Shown piece by piece: positions 1-10,249 of a stretch of DNA of 64,000 nucleotides. A model generated the notes under the pieces. That model saw only the letters and a program-made list of their open reading frames with translations, did no database searches and was not told where the DNA came from. The number at the start of each line of letters is the position of its first letter. Positions within the stretch are counted from its first letter, which is position 1. The stretch covers positions 66,436,269 to 66,500,268 of the forward strand of contig OY755237.1 of NCBI GenBank assembly GCA_963576725.1, written 5' to 3'. Position numbers and translations under genes: made by a program. Origin of the DNA: Azorinus chamasolen. Taxonomy: Eukaryota > Mollusca > Bivalvia > Cardiida > Solecurtidae.

Positions 1-508
1 CTCTGATGCTGCAAATGTTGGTCAAAGTGCTTGTGCACGTACCGATTAGCCCCCAAACCCCCGCTTTTACAAAGACAATCCACACCCAATTCGATTCAGA
101 TTTTATTTATGCTCATGCACAGTACACGTACCTTTAAATTGCACTATAGCCGCTCCTTCCAACGCCTATTTGTTTGAATATTATCAAACCGTCATTTTGA
201 CGTCATCCAAATGACGTCGGAATTGCGCCAAAATTGCCCAAATTAAGTTAAACCGTTCTCATGCTGAAAAATAGTGTCTGCTAAACCGCTAATCTGCTGA
301 AAGTTTTACTAACGTCTGATTCTTTCAATCCTTTGAGAAACTAATACACTTGGAAGATCCCTTTCTATCCACAAATGTAATGAACGGGTTATTATACACG
401 ATGAACTAGGGTCGCAGAGTGATATACCTTATAGTACGAGGCCCCTGAGGGGAAGCAAAACGACGCCTGCATTAACAACGCTAATTAACTGCTACAAATA
501 TTAAACTT

Positions 509-684
509 TGCAGTATAATAAAATCGTTATACAGATCATTGGCGGGATATCTGACTTTTTATTCCCTGCTGAGGAAAATACATGTAGCCCTCGCCTGACG
601 GCTTGGGCAACATGATTTTCCTCAGCAGGAAACAAAAGGCAGATACCCCGCCAATGATCTGTATAACTAATATTATTATACTGC
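509..684. mobile_element. Foldback element with long inverted repeats
   Basis: The arms begin TGCAGTATAATA and include GTTATACAGATCATTGGCGG. They pair with CCGCCAATGATCTGTATAAC and TATTATACTGCA, around a loop of about 40 bp. A second copy is at 1461-1599. Confidence 0.75.
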
Positions 685-1460
685 AGAGTAAAATCCTCGA
701 TTTTGATTGGTCAATTAGCCATGTATAAAAGCCGTGTATCCCTCTAAATTCTTATGTATATACGGAGTCATGAGCAACAATGGGATTTCCCGCGTCGAGG
801 GCCTCGCTTCATTGCTACTATAAAATAAAAATGGCCGACAAGCTTCACTTCCTCGATTCGATCCAAACAACCGCTCTCAAACGAAATAACAAGAGTTTGG
901 GGCGGAACAAAGTTATCCATTGAGAAACATTTTTGTTATAGTTGTTGTATAACAATGTAAATGAACCCGATGCGTGGCGAATGTCTTATTCTGCTCTGAT
1001 GCTGAAAATGTACTGATTAGCCCCCAAACCCCCGCTTTTACAAAGACAATCCACACCCAATTCGATTCAGATTTTATTTATGCACATGCACAGTACACGT
1101 ACCTGTAAATTGCAGTATAACCGCTCCTTCCAACGCCCATTTGTTTGAATATTATAAAACCGCCACTTTGACGTCATTCAAATGACGTCGGAATAGCGTC
1201 AATCGCTCTATTAAGTTTAACCGTTCTTATGCTGAAAAATTGTGTTTGCTTAACCGCTGATATGCTGAATGTTTTACTAACGTCCGATTCTTTCAATCCT
1301 TTGAGAAACTAATGCACTTGTAAGACCCCTTTCTATCCACAAATGTAATGAGCTGGTTATTATACAAATATTATTTATATAAGCCCTTACCTTACAGTAT
1401 GAGGCCCCTGAGGGGAGGCAAAACGACGCCTATATTAACAACGCTATAAATATTAAACTT

Positions 1461-1599
1461 TGCAGTATAATAAAATCGTTATACAGATCATTGGCGGGAT
1501 ATCTGACTTTTTATTCCCTGCTGAGGAAAATACATGAATTTCCTCAGCAGGAAACAAAAAGTCAGATACCCCGCCAATGATCTGTATAACTAATATTAT
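1461..1599. mobile_element. Foldback element, second copy with short loop
   Basis: Same arms as 509-684, but the loop is reduced to a few bases (ACATGA), so the arms are almost a perfect palindrome. The right terminus is shortened after TAATATTAT. Confidence 0.75.
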
Positions 1600-1644
1600 A
1601 AATCTGATTCTACAATGTCCTTGCTTATTAATGTCATTAAAACA

Positions 1645-2170
1645 ACGCTTTACCTCATAGAGATGCCTTTACGCCAATGCAGCAGAGTAGACCCAGATCA
1701 GCTGTCTGAGCAGGGTCTGCTCCGTTTGCTTATGGTATAATATAACATCTGATTTTAGTTTCTGTCTAGTTTCTCTCAAAATTCAAGGGAGATAATTCTG
1801 CAGTGTCCAAGGGGTGGGGAATAACAAATTAGGATGTTTACTCCAGTCCCTAAAGCTTTTTGATACATATGCCTATACAAAAAGTATACGATGTTTTTAA
1901 GAAATAGGGATTATATTGCTTTTCTATGGTTTGGTCCTGCCTAAAGTGCCCAAATCTCAGGTTCAGTCCCTGCAACTTTCAAATGCATGTCTATACAAAA
2001 AGTCAACAGTTTTGAAAGAAATGGGGATTCATCTAGATTCAAGCTGATTGGAATGCAATCAATAATTAATCTATAGCAAAACAAATGCTTAAGCATTTCA
2101 GTGCAATACACATGTGACTAATGTCCTTTTGATGAAATAGGCTCCTATGTTTTCCCCGACCCCATTATAA
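1645..2170. other. Degenerate P2 fragment, then unassigned sequence
   Basis: 1645-1760 keeps the CAGAGTAGACCCAGATCAG and GGGTCTGCTC hairpin arms with most of one arm lost. 1761-2170 holds no gene or repeat that I recognise. Confidence 0.45.
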
Positions 2171-2453
2171 CAAGAGCTGTCCGCAGACAACGCACTCCAC
2201 TTTCTTTAGTGCTGGATAGTGTAGTGGAAGTCTAAGTCGAAAAAGGGGCATAACTATAGCAAAATTATCTTTAGGGTTACCTACCCTTGTGAAATGGGTC
2301 GCCCTTGTGATAGTAAACATACATACCAAATATGAACCAAATATCTTTGATGGTTTCTGAGAAAAGGGACCTTAACAAAAAGGTTGACCAACGCTGACGC
2401 CGACGAGAGGGTCATGACAATAGCTCCACTTTTTGAAAAAGTGGAGCTAAAAA
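2171..2453 (+). mobile_element. Short pearl/HINE-like element
   Basis: It starts CAAGAGCTGTCCGCAGAC, contains a GACGCCGACGAGA stretch near the end, and finishes with a hairpin (AGCTCCACTTTTT / AAAAAGTGGAGCT) followed by AAAAA. The same overall plan (CAAGAG start, hairpin plus GAGCTAAAAA end) is seen in the larger elements of this window. Confidence 0.6.
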
Positions 2454-2474
2454 GTTTATACAAAGTTTTTACAT

Positions 2475-2699
2475 TCGAAGCCGAATTATTTCCACTGCTG
2501 ATATGTAAAATTGATTCGTATAATGTAGTTTATATATAGAGGGTATCTCACCGTATACACCCATGTTACAAGTTTTCACTTTGAGCAGAATTTTACAAAA
2601 TTTCAAATGCACCCTTTGAATTGCTTTATTTTTACCGAAGCCCCAAATTTCACATGCATAGTTTAAAGTAGACCCTACAAAAGCATTATTAGGTAAAGG
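2475..2699 (-). pseudogene. Fragment of a non-LTR retrotransposon reverse transcriptase C terminus
   Basis: The minus frame reads LNYACEIWGFGKN, then RVHLKFCKILLKVKT and VYGEIP. This is the (Y.SE.WG...RVHL.FCK.LLGVK...VYGELG) signature found downstream of the RT palm in LINE ORF2 proteins. Only about 75 residues remain. A P1 MITE begins at 2701 and cuts off the upstream part. Confidence 0.7.
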
Positions 2700-2700
2700 T

Positions 2701-2950
2701 TTAACCCTTTCCCTCATATAAACGTGTTTTCACGCACCTGCAAACAGAGCAGACCCAGATCAGACGGCTCCTAGAGGAGCCGTCTGATCAGGGTCTGCTC
2801 TGTTTGCTAATGGAATTTGATAGATATGTTTATTTATTTTCTAAAATGGCTACAATATTTCACCTTCCATATTTCATTATAACTATTTTGGCCATGAATA
2901 TTCAGTAGATATTGAAATTTGAAATAAACATAGAACAGGGAAAAGGTTAA
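2701..2950 (+). mobile_element. P1 MITE
   Basis: TTAACCCTTTCCCTCATA at the left and GGAAAAGGTTAA at the right, 250 bp. The central palindrome has apex GGCTCCTAGAGGAGCC. It sits in LINE debris. Confidence 0.8.
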
Positions 2951-3010
2951 AGTAAGCGTCGACACAACGCACTTCCGATACATCACTATCCCATAGCTGA
3001 TCTCAGCAGC

Positions 3011-3167
3011 TTAACCCATTCCCTCATGGGCTATTTTAGATTAATTCATTCATAGGCTACTTTCAGGTCCAATCTCTTTGAGTAAATCTACTGAAAATGA
3101 GCATTTACTAGAAATAAGGAAACTGTTTAGAATTGTGTAGTTTGTAAACTATTGTGATTGCTCCTAT
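3011..3167 (-). mobile_element. P3 MITE, truncated
   Basis: It begins TTAACCCATTCCCTCATGGG and keeps the AATCTACTGAAAATGAGCATT segment, but breaks off inside the hairpin after TTGTGATTGCTCCTAT. Confidence 0.65.
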
Positions 3168-3600
3168 TAATATTTATGCAAGAAATATCATGAATATTTC
3201 CTAGATGAACTTTTATAATGGCATATGAACATGTTAACCCTTCGCTTGCTATTTGCGTCAATATACCTACCTGTAAATAGTGAAGACCCAGATGAGACAG
3301 CTCCTGCAGGAGCTGTCTCATCAGGGTCTGCACTATTTACAAGTTGATTGTGCAACCAGTGCACTCCACAGCAGTGATTGCACAGCGAAATACTTGTACA
3401 CAGTGAAGATATATGTAATTATACAATAGGGCATGGGTAAAGAAGAAGAAATGTATTTTAAAATTCAGCAAGCGAAGGGTTAGATTTTCGCCATGACAAG
3501 AACTGAAGCACCAGATCTCTGTAGTTCCACAAGCAAACACAGCAGTCCCTAATCAGAGAGCAGTCTGATTTAGATCTTCTGTTGGCTAAACATGTGAATA
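3168..3600 (+). mobile_element. P2 MITE interrupted by a P4 MITE
   Basis: The left part (3168-3233) has ATCATGAATATTTCC and ATAATGGCATATGAACA. The right part (3485-3600) resumes at TTTTCGCCATGACAAGAACTG and the CAGAGCAGTCC hairpin. P4 lies between. Confidence 0.65.
3234..3482 (+). mobile_element. P4 MITE
   Basis: TTAACCCTTCGCTTGCTATT to AAGCGAAGGGTTAG, 249 bp, with hairpin apex CAGCTCCTGCAGGAGCTG. The right TTAA has mutated to TTAG. Confidence 0.85.
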
Positions 3601-3606
3601 TATTGA

Positions 3607-3650
3607 GACAGACAGACTAACAGACAGACAGACAGACAGACAGACAGAGA
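3607..3650. repeat. (CAGA)n microsatellite
   Basis: About 10 near-perfect CAGA units with one interruption (CTAA). Confidence 0.95.
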
Positions 3651-4016
3651 TTTAGCCAGTCGGTTAACATAAACAATGTCAGATAGAGAAGTAACAATAC
3701 TGGCATTTAACACACTTTTATTTTGACATGGTTTATTAACAATCTGTTATAGAAAACAACAGTTATCATCACAAATTCTTATAACATTCAAATTGAATCA
3801 ATGACATTGTAAAATGTCTACTCACATCATCATGGAAAAGGACATGGGAATACTTTCAAACTGTATAGATCCAAATCAGCCATTGTATTTCAATGCTTAA
3901 GCTTTACCATGCAACAGGTGAATCAGCGATTACCTTGTGAGCAGTTTGGATCCAGATGAAACGCCAAGTCAATATGCGTCTCATCAGGATCAAAACTGTT
4001 TTACATCAAGACAATG
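3651..4016. other. Mostly unassigned; one P5-type hairpin at 3935-4012
   Basis: GCAGTTTGGATCCAGATGAA pairs with TCTCATCAGGATCAAAACTG. No ends of a complete element were found, and the rest holds nothing recognisable. Confidence 0.4.
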
Positions 4017-4018
4017 TA

Positions 4019-4223
4019 CAGTAGAACCCCTCTAATGCGACCACTTAATGAATCGACATGGGTGTCTTTATAAGCAGGTGGTAGCTTAATGCAGGGCAAA
4101 TGTAATGCAGAAAGCTCCTCTTGGAGCTTTCTGCGTTACTTTTGCCCTGCATTAAGCTACCACCTAAATCTAGCACCTAGAATTAAACCTCTTTTAAGTG
4201 GTTGCATTAGCGGGGTTTAACTG
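4019..4223 (+). mobile_element. T1 MITE
   Basis: CAGTAGAACCCCTCTAATGC at the left, GCATTAGCGGGGTTTAACTG at the right, flanked by TA on both sides. The central palindrome runs GTGGTAGCTTAATGCAGG through the apex AAGCTCCTCTTGGAGCTT. Confidence 0.85.
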
Positions 4224-4590
4224 TATTTGGAAAGAAATGCAAAAGAAATTAAAAGAAAACTTGAGAAAACAATATTTTCTACGAACGAAATTTTACTAAT
4301 AATTAGTCCTCACCATACTCTTATTATTCAGATAAATTAGTTCAGGTAGATAGTGCAGACCCAGATCAAAACTGTTCCTCATTGAGCAGGTTGGTAAGGA
4401 TCTTCACTATTTGCTACTATGTTGGTCAAATTCAAAGTTATCAAAACGATGCATAATTGCATTATTCAGCTTCACAAACGAGTGAAGAAGGGAGATTGGG
4501 TGTCCCACTATTTAGGGTGTATGGTCAGCAATGTTCATACAATAAAGTCTCCCTAGTATAGCCACTCAAAGGGAATCTAATTCTGGATTT

Positions 4591-4740
4591 TTAATCCTTC
4601 CCTTCGTTTAAACACCTTTTCATGCATTTGCAAACATAGTAGACGCAGATCAGATGGCTCCTGTAGAAGCCGTCCATCATTATCAGTGTCTGCTCAGTTC
4701 GCTTATGGAATTTTATAAATCTGATTTTACAGTTTCCACT
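4591..4740 (+). mobile_element. P1 MITE, left portion
   Basis: Starts TTAATCCTTCCCTTCG, keeps the hairpin (AGATGGCTCCTGTAGAAGCC) and GCTTATGGAATTTTATA, then ends without the right terminus. Confidence 0.6.
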
Positions 4741-4759
4741 ATTATGAAATAAATCCTTT

Positions 4760-4990
4760 TTCTATGTTCCATTTTATATCCCTGAATATGAATAAAGTGA
4801 TAACATCTTGAATAAATGTTAAACAGTGAAAATATTTATACAAGTGGAAGCTTAACATAGGATAAAAGTAATGCATAAAGCTCCTACAGGAGCTTTCTGC
4901 ATTACTTTTGCCATGCTTTAACAACAACCCGCTTTTACAGTCTCCTGTGTTAATAGATCATGTGGTTGATTAAGCAAAACTCTACTGTAA
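4760..4990. mobile_element. Degenerate T1-like MITE
   Basis: The hairpin GAAGCTTAACATAGGATAAA...AAAGCTCCTACAGGAGCTTT is clear. The ends are decayed (CAAAACTCTACTGTA at the right). Confidence 0.5.
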
Positions 4991-5296
4991 TGTAAAGATA
5001 CAACATGGCAGACAGCTGACCATGATCAAAGAAAACATTACAATGGTGACGTGGATCCAGCTTGCTAATGCTCGCATGCCTTTTCTCTAAAATAATCTCA
5101 ACAATCACAAGATCATTATATATCTATCTATGACACTGTGATAAGGAAAGTGACGATGATGTGTAAAAAATAATGTGAATTAAAATGTCGAGTTGCATAC
5201 ACAAATTTCGATGTCTAAGGAGTGTCTGCCTATACACTGCAAATTATGAATAGAATGTTCTCAATGCTGTCCTACAGACATAAGACAATTCAATTA

Positions 5297-5489
5297 CAGT
5301 AAAACCCCGCTAATGCGACCACTTAATAAACGGTCAATGGCGTCGTTTAAAGCAGGTGGTTGCTTAATGCAGGACGAAAGTTATGCAGAAAGCTTTCTGC
5401 ATAACGTTCGTCCTGCATTAAGTTACCACCTGCCTTTGCCACCAAGAATTATGCCCTTTTTTGGTGGTCGCATTAGCGGGGTTTTACTG
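5297..5489 (+). mobile_element. T1 MITE
   Basis: CAGTAAAACCCCGCTAATGC and GCATTAGCGGGGTTTTACTG form 20-bp perfect inverted ends, flanked by TA. The apex here is AGAAAGCTTTCT, a variant lacking the CTCC/GGAG tip. Confidence 0.9.
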
Positions 5490-5589
5490 TACAAGCATTA
5501 CCTTTTACCTAATGGATATCCATGTAAGATAGAATGACCATATAAATCTCAATTAGTTGATTTTTATGATGGCATTATGAACAAAGTGT

Positions 5590-5911
5590 GACCATAGCAA
5601 CAACTGTAAAAACTCATATGAAAACAGAGCAGGCCTTGATCATACAGTTTCTACAGAGCGGTCTGATCTGGATCTACTCTGCTTGCAAATGCATGAAAAG
5701 GGTCAAATTCGCCTTTCTATGTCTTTGCAAGCAGCACATCCAGATCAGACAACTCCTGTAGGAGCCATCTGATCAATGCCTGCTCTGTTCGTACAGTTTC
5801 TGTCAAGTCCAAAAAGTCCTATAATCATATGCCATTATACATAAAAATAATCTACTCAATATGCATGATGCCATTATTCCCCACATGAATATACATGGGG
5901 TAAAGGGTTAA
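5590..5911 (-). mobile_element. P2 MITE(s), reversed, decayed
   Basis: Two successive hairpin cores (5630-5690 and 5735-5795) precede GCCATTATACATAAAAATAA and a right end ATACATGGGGTAAAGGGTTAA at TTAA 5908-5911. Confidence 0.6.
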
Positions 5912-6159
5912 CCCAATCCCTCATATTGATGCCTTTAATGCCTCTGTAGAAGTCACTTTTTGTAACCACTGTGATAAATCGAGCAATTGCTCCATAGGAG
6001 CAAATGCCCTATTTATCACAACGGATTAAAAACTACATTATTCTAAAGTGTTGCTTTTTTTGTAAATACTCCTTTTCAGTAGATTTATTCAAAGAGGTTT
6101 GGTCCTAAAATAGCCTATGAGAGAATGGCCTAAAAATATCCTGTGAGTGAATGGATTAA
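5908..6159 (+). mobile_element. P3 MITE sharing its TTAA with the neighbouring P2
   Basis: TTAACCCAATCCCTCATATT to GAGTGAATGGATTAA. The core GATAAATCGAGCAATTGCTCC pairs with GGAGCAAATGCCCTATTTATC. Confidence 0.75.
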
Positions 6160-6969
6160 CAAAGCCCAAAGGCGCCATTTCTCATGCTTGGTACACATAT
6201 ATTGTGAGAAATGAAATAAATTGTACAAAAATGGTGTTCAAAAGTAAACTCTATAAAAATTTTGATTTACATTTTAATACTCGTTTACCAAACAATTGTC
6301 AACCAAATGATCAAGCAGGCTTAATGGAAAGTGGACAAATGGCACAATGATCAAATAGCTGGTGTCAAAGGAAAAAGGCACTCAGACATTTTTTAATTTA
6401 GCAAACCATGTAGACCCAGGCTGGAACTCAAAGACTGATCAGGATCTACTGTTTGCAAAAGTACTAAAGCCATTTTCCCTCAGACATTGGTCAATTAAAA
6501 ATACATATAACACAAAATACAGCAGAGCAAAACTGAAACAACACACACATTGGGTTTTACAACACTGCAACATAAAATGAAGAAGTATGTTGATTTAGGT
6601 AAAAAAATTAAAACTATCTTTATGTTTCCAAGAATTCAAAAAATATATATAAATACAATCAAGAAATCAAAACCTATAAGTCTATCCAACATTGTCAAAT
6701 AAATAGTTCACCAATTTCATGACCCATTTCATCCAACACATGCAGACAGAGAGGAGTAAAAGGATTTTATGGCTGGTATTCTTCCAATGGTAGGGCATAA
6801 AAATAAAACATCAGACAAACACAAACTTACAGCAGTAAACAACTAAGACATAGAATACAAATTGTTCATTTCTTTCCTTTCATCAAGTATAATACAAAAT
6901 AACAGCATTCTCGTTTAATAATGAATTGTGTTGTATTCACAACCAGTTATACACACAAGATATTTGAAT
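6160..6969. other. Largely unassigned intergenic sequence
   Basis: A degenerate hairpin core sits at about 6403-6465 (GTAGACCCAGGCTG / CTGATCAGGATCTACTG). Elsewhere, including 6480-6960, I see no gene or repeat. Confidence 0.4.
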
Positions 6970-7448
6970 AGGATCATAACACTTTACTCCATGAATATTC
7001 ATGTAAGAAATAAAGTACATTCATGTAGGAATATTACCGGTAATTAGCTTAACCCATTCCCTCATAGGCTATTTTTAGATCCAACCACTTTGAATAAATC
7101 TACCGAAAAGGAGCATTAACTAGAGAAAAGGATTTTTTTTTAGAATTTTGTAGTTTGAAACCACTGTGATAAATAGAGCATTTGCTCCTATAGGAGCAAA
7201 TGCTCTATTTATCACAATGGTTTCAACAGGTGACTTTTACAGAGGCGTAGAAAGGCATATTTATGGAGGAAAGGGTTAATGTTTATAATGGCATATGAAT
7301 AAGAAAATTGTTGGTAATGGCAAAACTTGTAGAATCAGATCCATATAATTCTGTAAGCAAAAGTAAACAGAGCTGACCCTGAAGTCGGCTGATCTTGGTC
7401 TACTCTGTTAGCAAAGGCATCAAAGTCATATACATTTGAATACATGAG
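6970..7448 (+). mobile_element. P2 MITE interrupted by a P3 MITE
   Basis: The left part has TTTACTCCATGAATATTCAT. The right part resumes with TTTATAATGGCATATGAATA and keeps a damaged hairpin. P3 occupies 7049-7279 between two TTAA copies. Confidence 0.7.
7049..7279 (-). mobile_element. P3 MITE
   Basis: TTAACCCATTCCCTCATAGG to ATGGAGGAAAGGGTTAA, 231 bp. The perfect hairpin is ATAGAGCATTTGCTCC / GGAGCAAATGCTCTAT. Confidence 0.85.
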
Positions 7449-7708
7449 TTAACCTTTTCCTTCATTTAAATGCCTTTCCACACATTTGCGAACAGACTAG
7501 ACCCAGATCAGACGGTTCGTATAGGAGCTGTCTGACTAGAGTCTGCTTTGTTTGCTAATGGAAATTGATAGATATGTTTCTTTAGTTTCTGAAATGGCTA
7601 CAATGCTCCACCTTCATTTTTTCATTATAATAATAAAAAAAAAAATTGTTTATGGATATTCAGTAGCAATTGAAAATTGGACTAAATATAGAACAAGAAA
7701 GGTGTTAA
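7449..7708 (+). mobile_element. P1 MITE, diverged
   Basis: TTAACCTTTTCCTTCATTTA to AGAAAGGTGTTAA, with hairpin CAGACGGTTCGTATAGGAGC and a GTTTCTTTAGTTTCTGAAAT body. Confidence 0.7.
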
Positions 7709-8026
7709 AGGGAAAACAAAAAGCAATAATTAATTAAAGAGAAACGAAAAAGCAATTTAAACAAGAATCAAAGAAAAGAAATGAAACAAACAGACAAAGA
7801 CAAGCAGTTATGAAATTTAGACATACAGAATACCATAAAAAATTCATAAATTGTCATATTGAAATACAAGTACTGTACTCCAAGTATTGGTACTGGCTCT
7901 TACTTTTATCACTCACCGTCACTTTTCTGAAGAAAAAAAGGCAGCAGCAAAAACTTCACTTGCAAGTTAAAGCAGAAGCAAGGTTTGAGTCACTTCACAA
8001 TATCTTTTTTTCTCTTAACCCTCAAT
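7709..8026. other. Unassigned A-rich sequence
   Basis: Poly-purine rich (AAAGAAAAGAAATGAAACAA). No gene, hairpin or terminal repeat was seen. Confidence 0.4.
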
Positions 8027-8491
8027 TTAACCCTTTACTCCATATATAAATATCCATGTAAGAAATAAAGACGTCATGATTATTCATTAGTCTGTTTTTA
8101 TAATGGAACATGGATACAGGGATTTTTGGCCATAGCAGAAACAGCAGAATCTAAATTATTTAATAAGCAAACAGAGCAGACCCAGATCAGATGGCTCTAT
8201 TAGGAGCCATCTGATCTGGGTCTACTCTGTTTGCAAAGGCCAAGAAAGGTGTTTTGGTTATTATCAGGTTTTACATCGTTTTAACAGTATTTCAGTCATC
8301 ATGATGCCCAGCTAATAATTACAGGTGGAAGGCCCCAGAGATTCTTCTGTGCACGGAACAATTTGCATAGAAGAACATCCTGGTAGAACCACCAACCTAA
8401 CGCAAGCCATCTGGAAGGCTTCCTCAAATGAAACATCCAAATGTGCCCAGATCGGGATCAAAGAAGGTGTATTTATGGAATAAAGGGTTAA
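8027..8491 (+). mobile_element. P2 MITE carrying an unknown insertion of about 200 bp
   Basis: TTAACCCTTTACTCCATATA to TATGGAATAAAGGGTTAA. The P2 sequence is normal up to AAGAAAGGTG at about 8250 and resumes at AGAAGGTGTATTTATGG after 8460. The insert is described in the findings. Confidence 0.7.
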
Positions 8492-8700
8492 TAAATATTC
8501 ATGTAAGAGAATATTACCTTATAAATATTAGTCAAATTTTAATAATGGCATATGAAGAATGGACATTTTTTTGGCCATGTCAAAAACAGTAGAATCATTT
8601 CTATATTATTTCATCAGCAAATGGAGCAGACATTGACCTGGCAGCTCATACACAAGCTGTCTGATCTGAGTCTACTCTGCAAAAAGCACCATGCAGGTAA
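8488..8700 (+). mobile_element. P2 MITE, degenerate, sharing TTAA
   Basis: Begins at the TTAA shared with the previous element. AATATTCATGTAAGAGAATA and AATGGCATATGAAGAATG identify it. The hairpin is decayed and the right end is missing. Confidence 0.6.
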
Positions 8701-8719
8701 AGAGCTCATTCAAGAAGGA

Positions 8720-9174
8720 AATAATCTATAGATATTACTCGATACTTTAACATTTTAGTAATGATGAATTGATGCCTCTTTAACCCTTTCCCTCATATAA
8801 ATGTGTTTTCGCTCATTTGCAAACAGAGTAGACCCAGATCAGACGGCTCCTAGAGGAGCCGTCTGATCAGGGTCTGCTCTGTTTTCTTATGGAATTTGAT
8901 AGATCTGTGTCCTTACTTTCTAAAATGGCTACAATGTTCCACATTCCATATTTCATTGACTATTGTGTCCATGAATATTCAGTAAGTATTGAAATTCGTA
9001 ATAAACATAGAACAGGGAAAGGGTTAAAGGCATATGGCTGCTTAATGCAAGGTGAAGGTCATGCAGAAAGCTTCTAGAGGAGCTTTCTGCATGACTTTCA
9101 CCCTGAATTAAGCTGCCATCTGTCATAAAGACTGATAATGATACTTTGTTTAGTGTTACTATCAGCTTTTACTG
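8720..9174 (+). mobile_element. T4 MITE split by a P1 MITE
   Basis: The right half has GCTGCTTAATGCAAGGTGAA, the hairpin GAAAGCTTCTAGAGGAGCTTTC, and AGCTTTTACTG followed by TA. The left half is poorly preserved. Confidence 0.6.
8779..9027 (+). mobile_element. P1 MITE
   Basis: TTAACCCTTTCCCTCATATA to ACAGGGAAAGGGTTAA, 249 bp, close to consensus. The hairpin is GTAGACCCAGATCAGACGGC with apex CTCCTAGAGGAG. Inserted into a T4 copy. Confidence 0.9.
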
Positions 9175-9562
9175 TATTCATAATTATAATAGCATTATGA
9201 GTTAGAGGATTTTTTACCATGCCAGAGGCTGTAGAATCCGTAATTTGAAGCAGAATACATTTTTAGCAGATGTCCATTAACTAGACTAGTGTGCAAAAGC
9301 GTGAATATATCATCTGACACAACTTTTAAACTAATGACACTATTCATGGAAAGAATGCCAAAACAACACAGCATGTGTTTTCTGCCAAACCAATACTCCA
9401 AGTGTTAGAAAACAGTGTCCATGTGTCAACAATTACTTCAATTACATATCACATTGATTTCCACCTTGCTTGGCATTTTGTAACCTTGTTTGTTGCCCTT
9501 CTTGACTGTCAATAATGTTGATCTAAATATCAACATTGAGCCATGTAATATGAGCCATAAGA
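9175..9562. other. Unassigned
   Basis: No gene, terminal repeat or hairpin recognised. Confidence 0.4.
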
Positions 9563-9951
9563 ATACAACAAAACCTCTCTTATCCGAACTTTTAGTAATG
9601 AAGAATTCAGAAATTTATGCAGGTGGCAGCTTAACCCTTTCCTTCCGTATAAGCCCATTTCAATGCATTAGCAAACAGAGTAGACCCAGATCAGATGGCT
9701 CCTACAGGAGACATATGATCAGGGTCTGCTATGTTTGCTAATGGAATTGGATACTTTCTAAATGGCTACAATATTCCACCTTCCATATTTGATCATAATT
9801 ATTTTATCCATGAATATTCAGTAGGTATTATAAACATAGAGCAAGGAAAGGGTTAATGCAAGGTGAAAGTCATACAGAAAGCTTCTAGAGAATTAAGCTA
9901 CCCCCTGTCTAAATATTGAATCATGATACTCTGATTAGAGAGGTTTTACTC
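9563..9951 (+). mobile_element. T4 MITE split by a P1 MITE
   Basis: AAAACCTCTCTTATCCGAAC at the left and GATTAGAGAGGTTTTACT at the right. The body reads ATGCAGGTGGCAGC|TTAA...TTAA|TGCAAGGTGAAAGTCAT, which closes to the family sequence when the P1 and one TTAA are removed. Confidence 0.8.
9631..9856 (+). mobile_element. P1 MITE with demonstrated TTAA target duplication
   Basis: TTAACCCTTTCCTTCCGTAT to AAGGAAAGGGTTAA inside T4. The flanking T4 sequence proves a duplicated TTAA target (9631-9634 and 9853-9856). Confidence 0.9.
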
Positions 9952-10087
9952 TAAACAGTTTTAGGATACAGATGAGACATCACGTAACGCTGTGTACCAT
10001 CAGGATCCAAATTATTTAATAAAGAAATTGGATATAACCTTGTATAATGAGAAGGGAATAAATGAAAATAATTGTGAATGCTGATGT

Positions 10088-10240
10088 TTAAACCTTTACT
10101 CCATAAATGCGCTTTAATAGGGCTTCACAAACGGAGTAGACCCAGATCAGACGCCACCTGTAGGAGCCATCATATGGCTCCTACAGGGAGCCATCAAATC
10201 TTGGTTAACTCTGATTGCAAAGGCATAGAAAGGCGAATTT
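10088..10240 (-). mobile_element. P2-type palindromic fragment
   Basis: AAACCTTTACTCCATAAATG and AAGGCGAATTTATG ends surround a doubled apex (GGAGCCATCATATGGCTCC). Confidence 0.55.
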
Positions 10241-10249
10241 ATGTAGTAC

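Larger units (their letters stand above)
1..1600. repeat. Direct duplication of a block of more than 600 bp (1-676 and 994-1600)
   Basis: Both blocks begin CTCTGATGCTG, share GATTAGCCCCCAAACCCCCG and GAGGCCCCTGAGGGGA, and end with the same foldback. They differ by scattered substitutions and small indels. The intervening 677-993 is unique and holds no coding feature. The duplication probably extends off the left edge. Confidence 0.85.
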
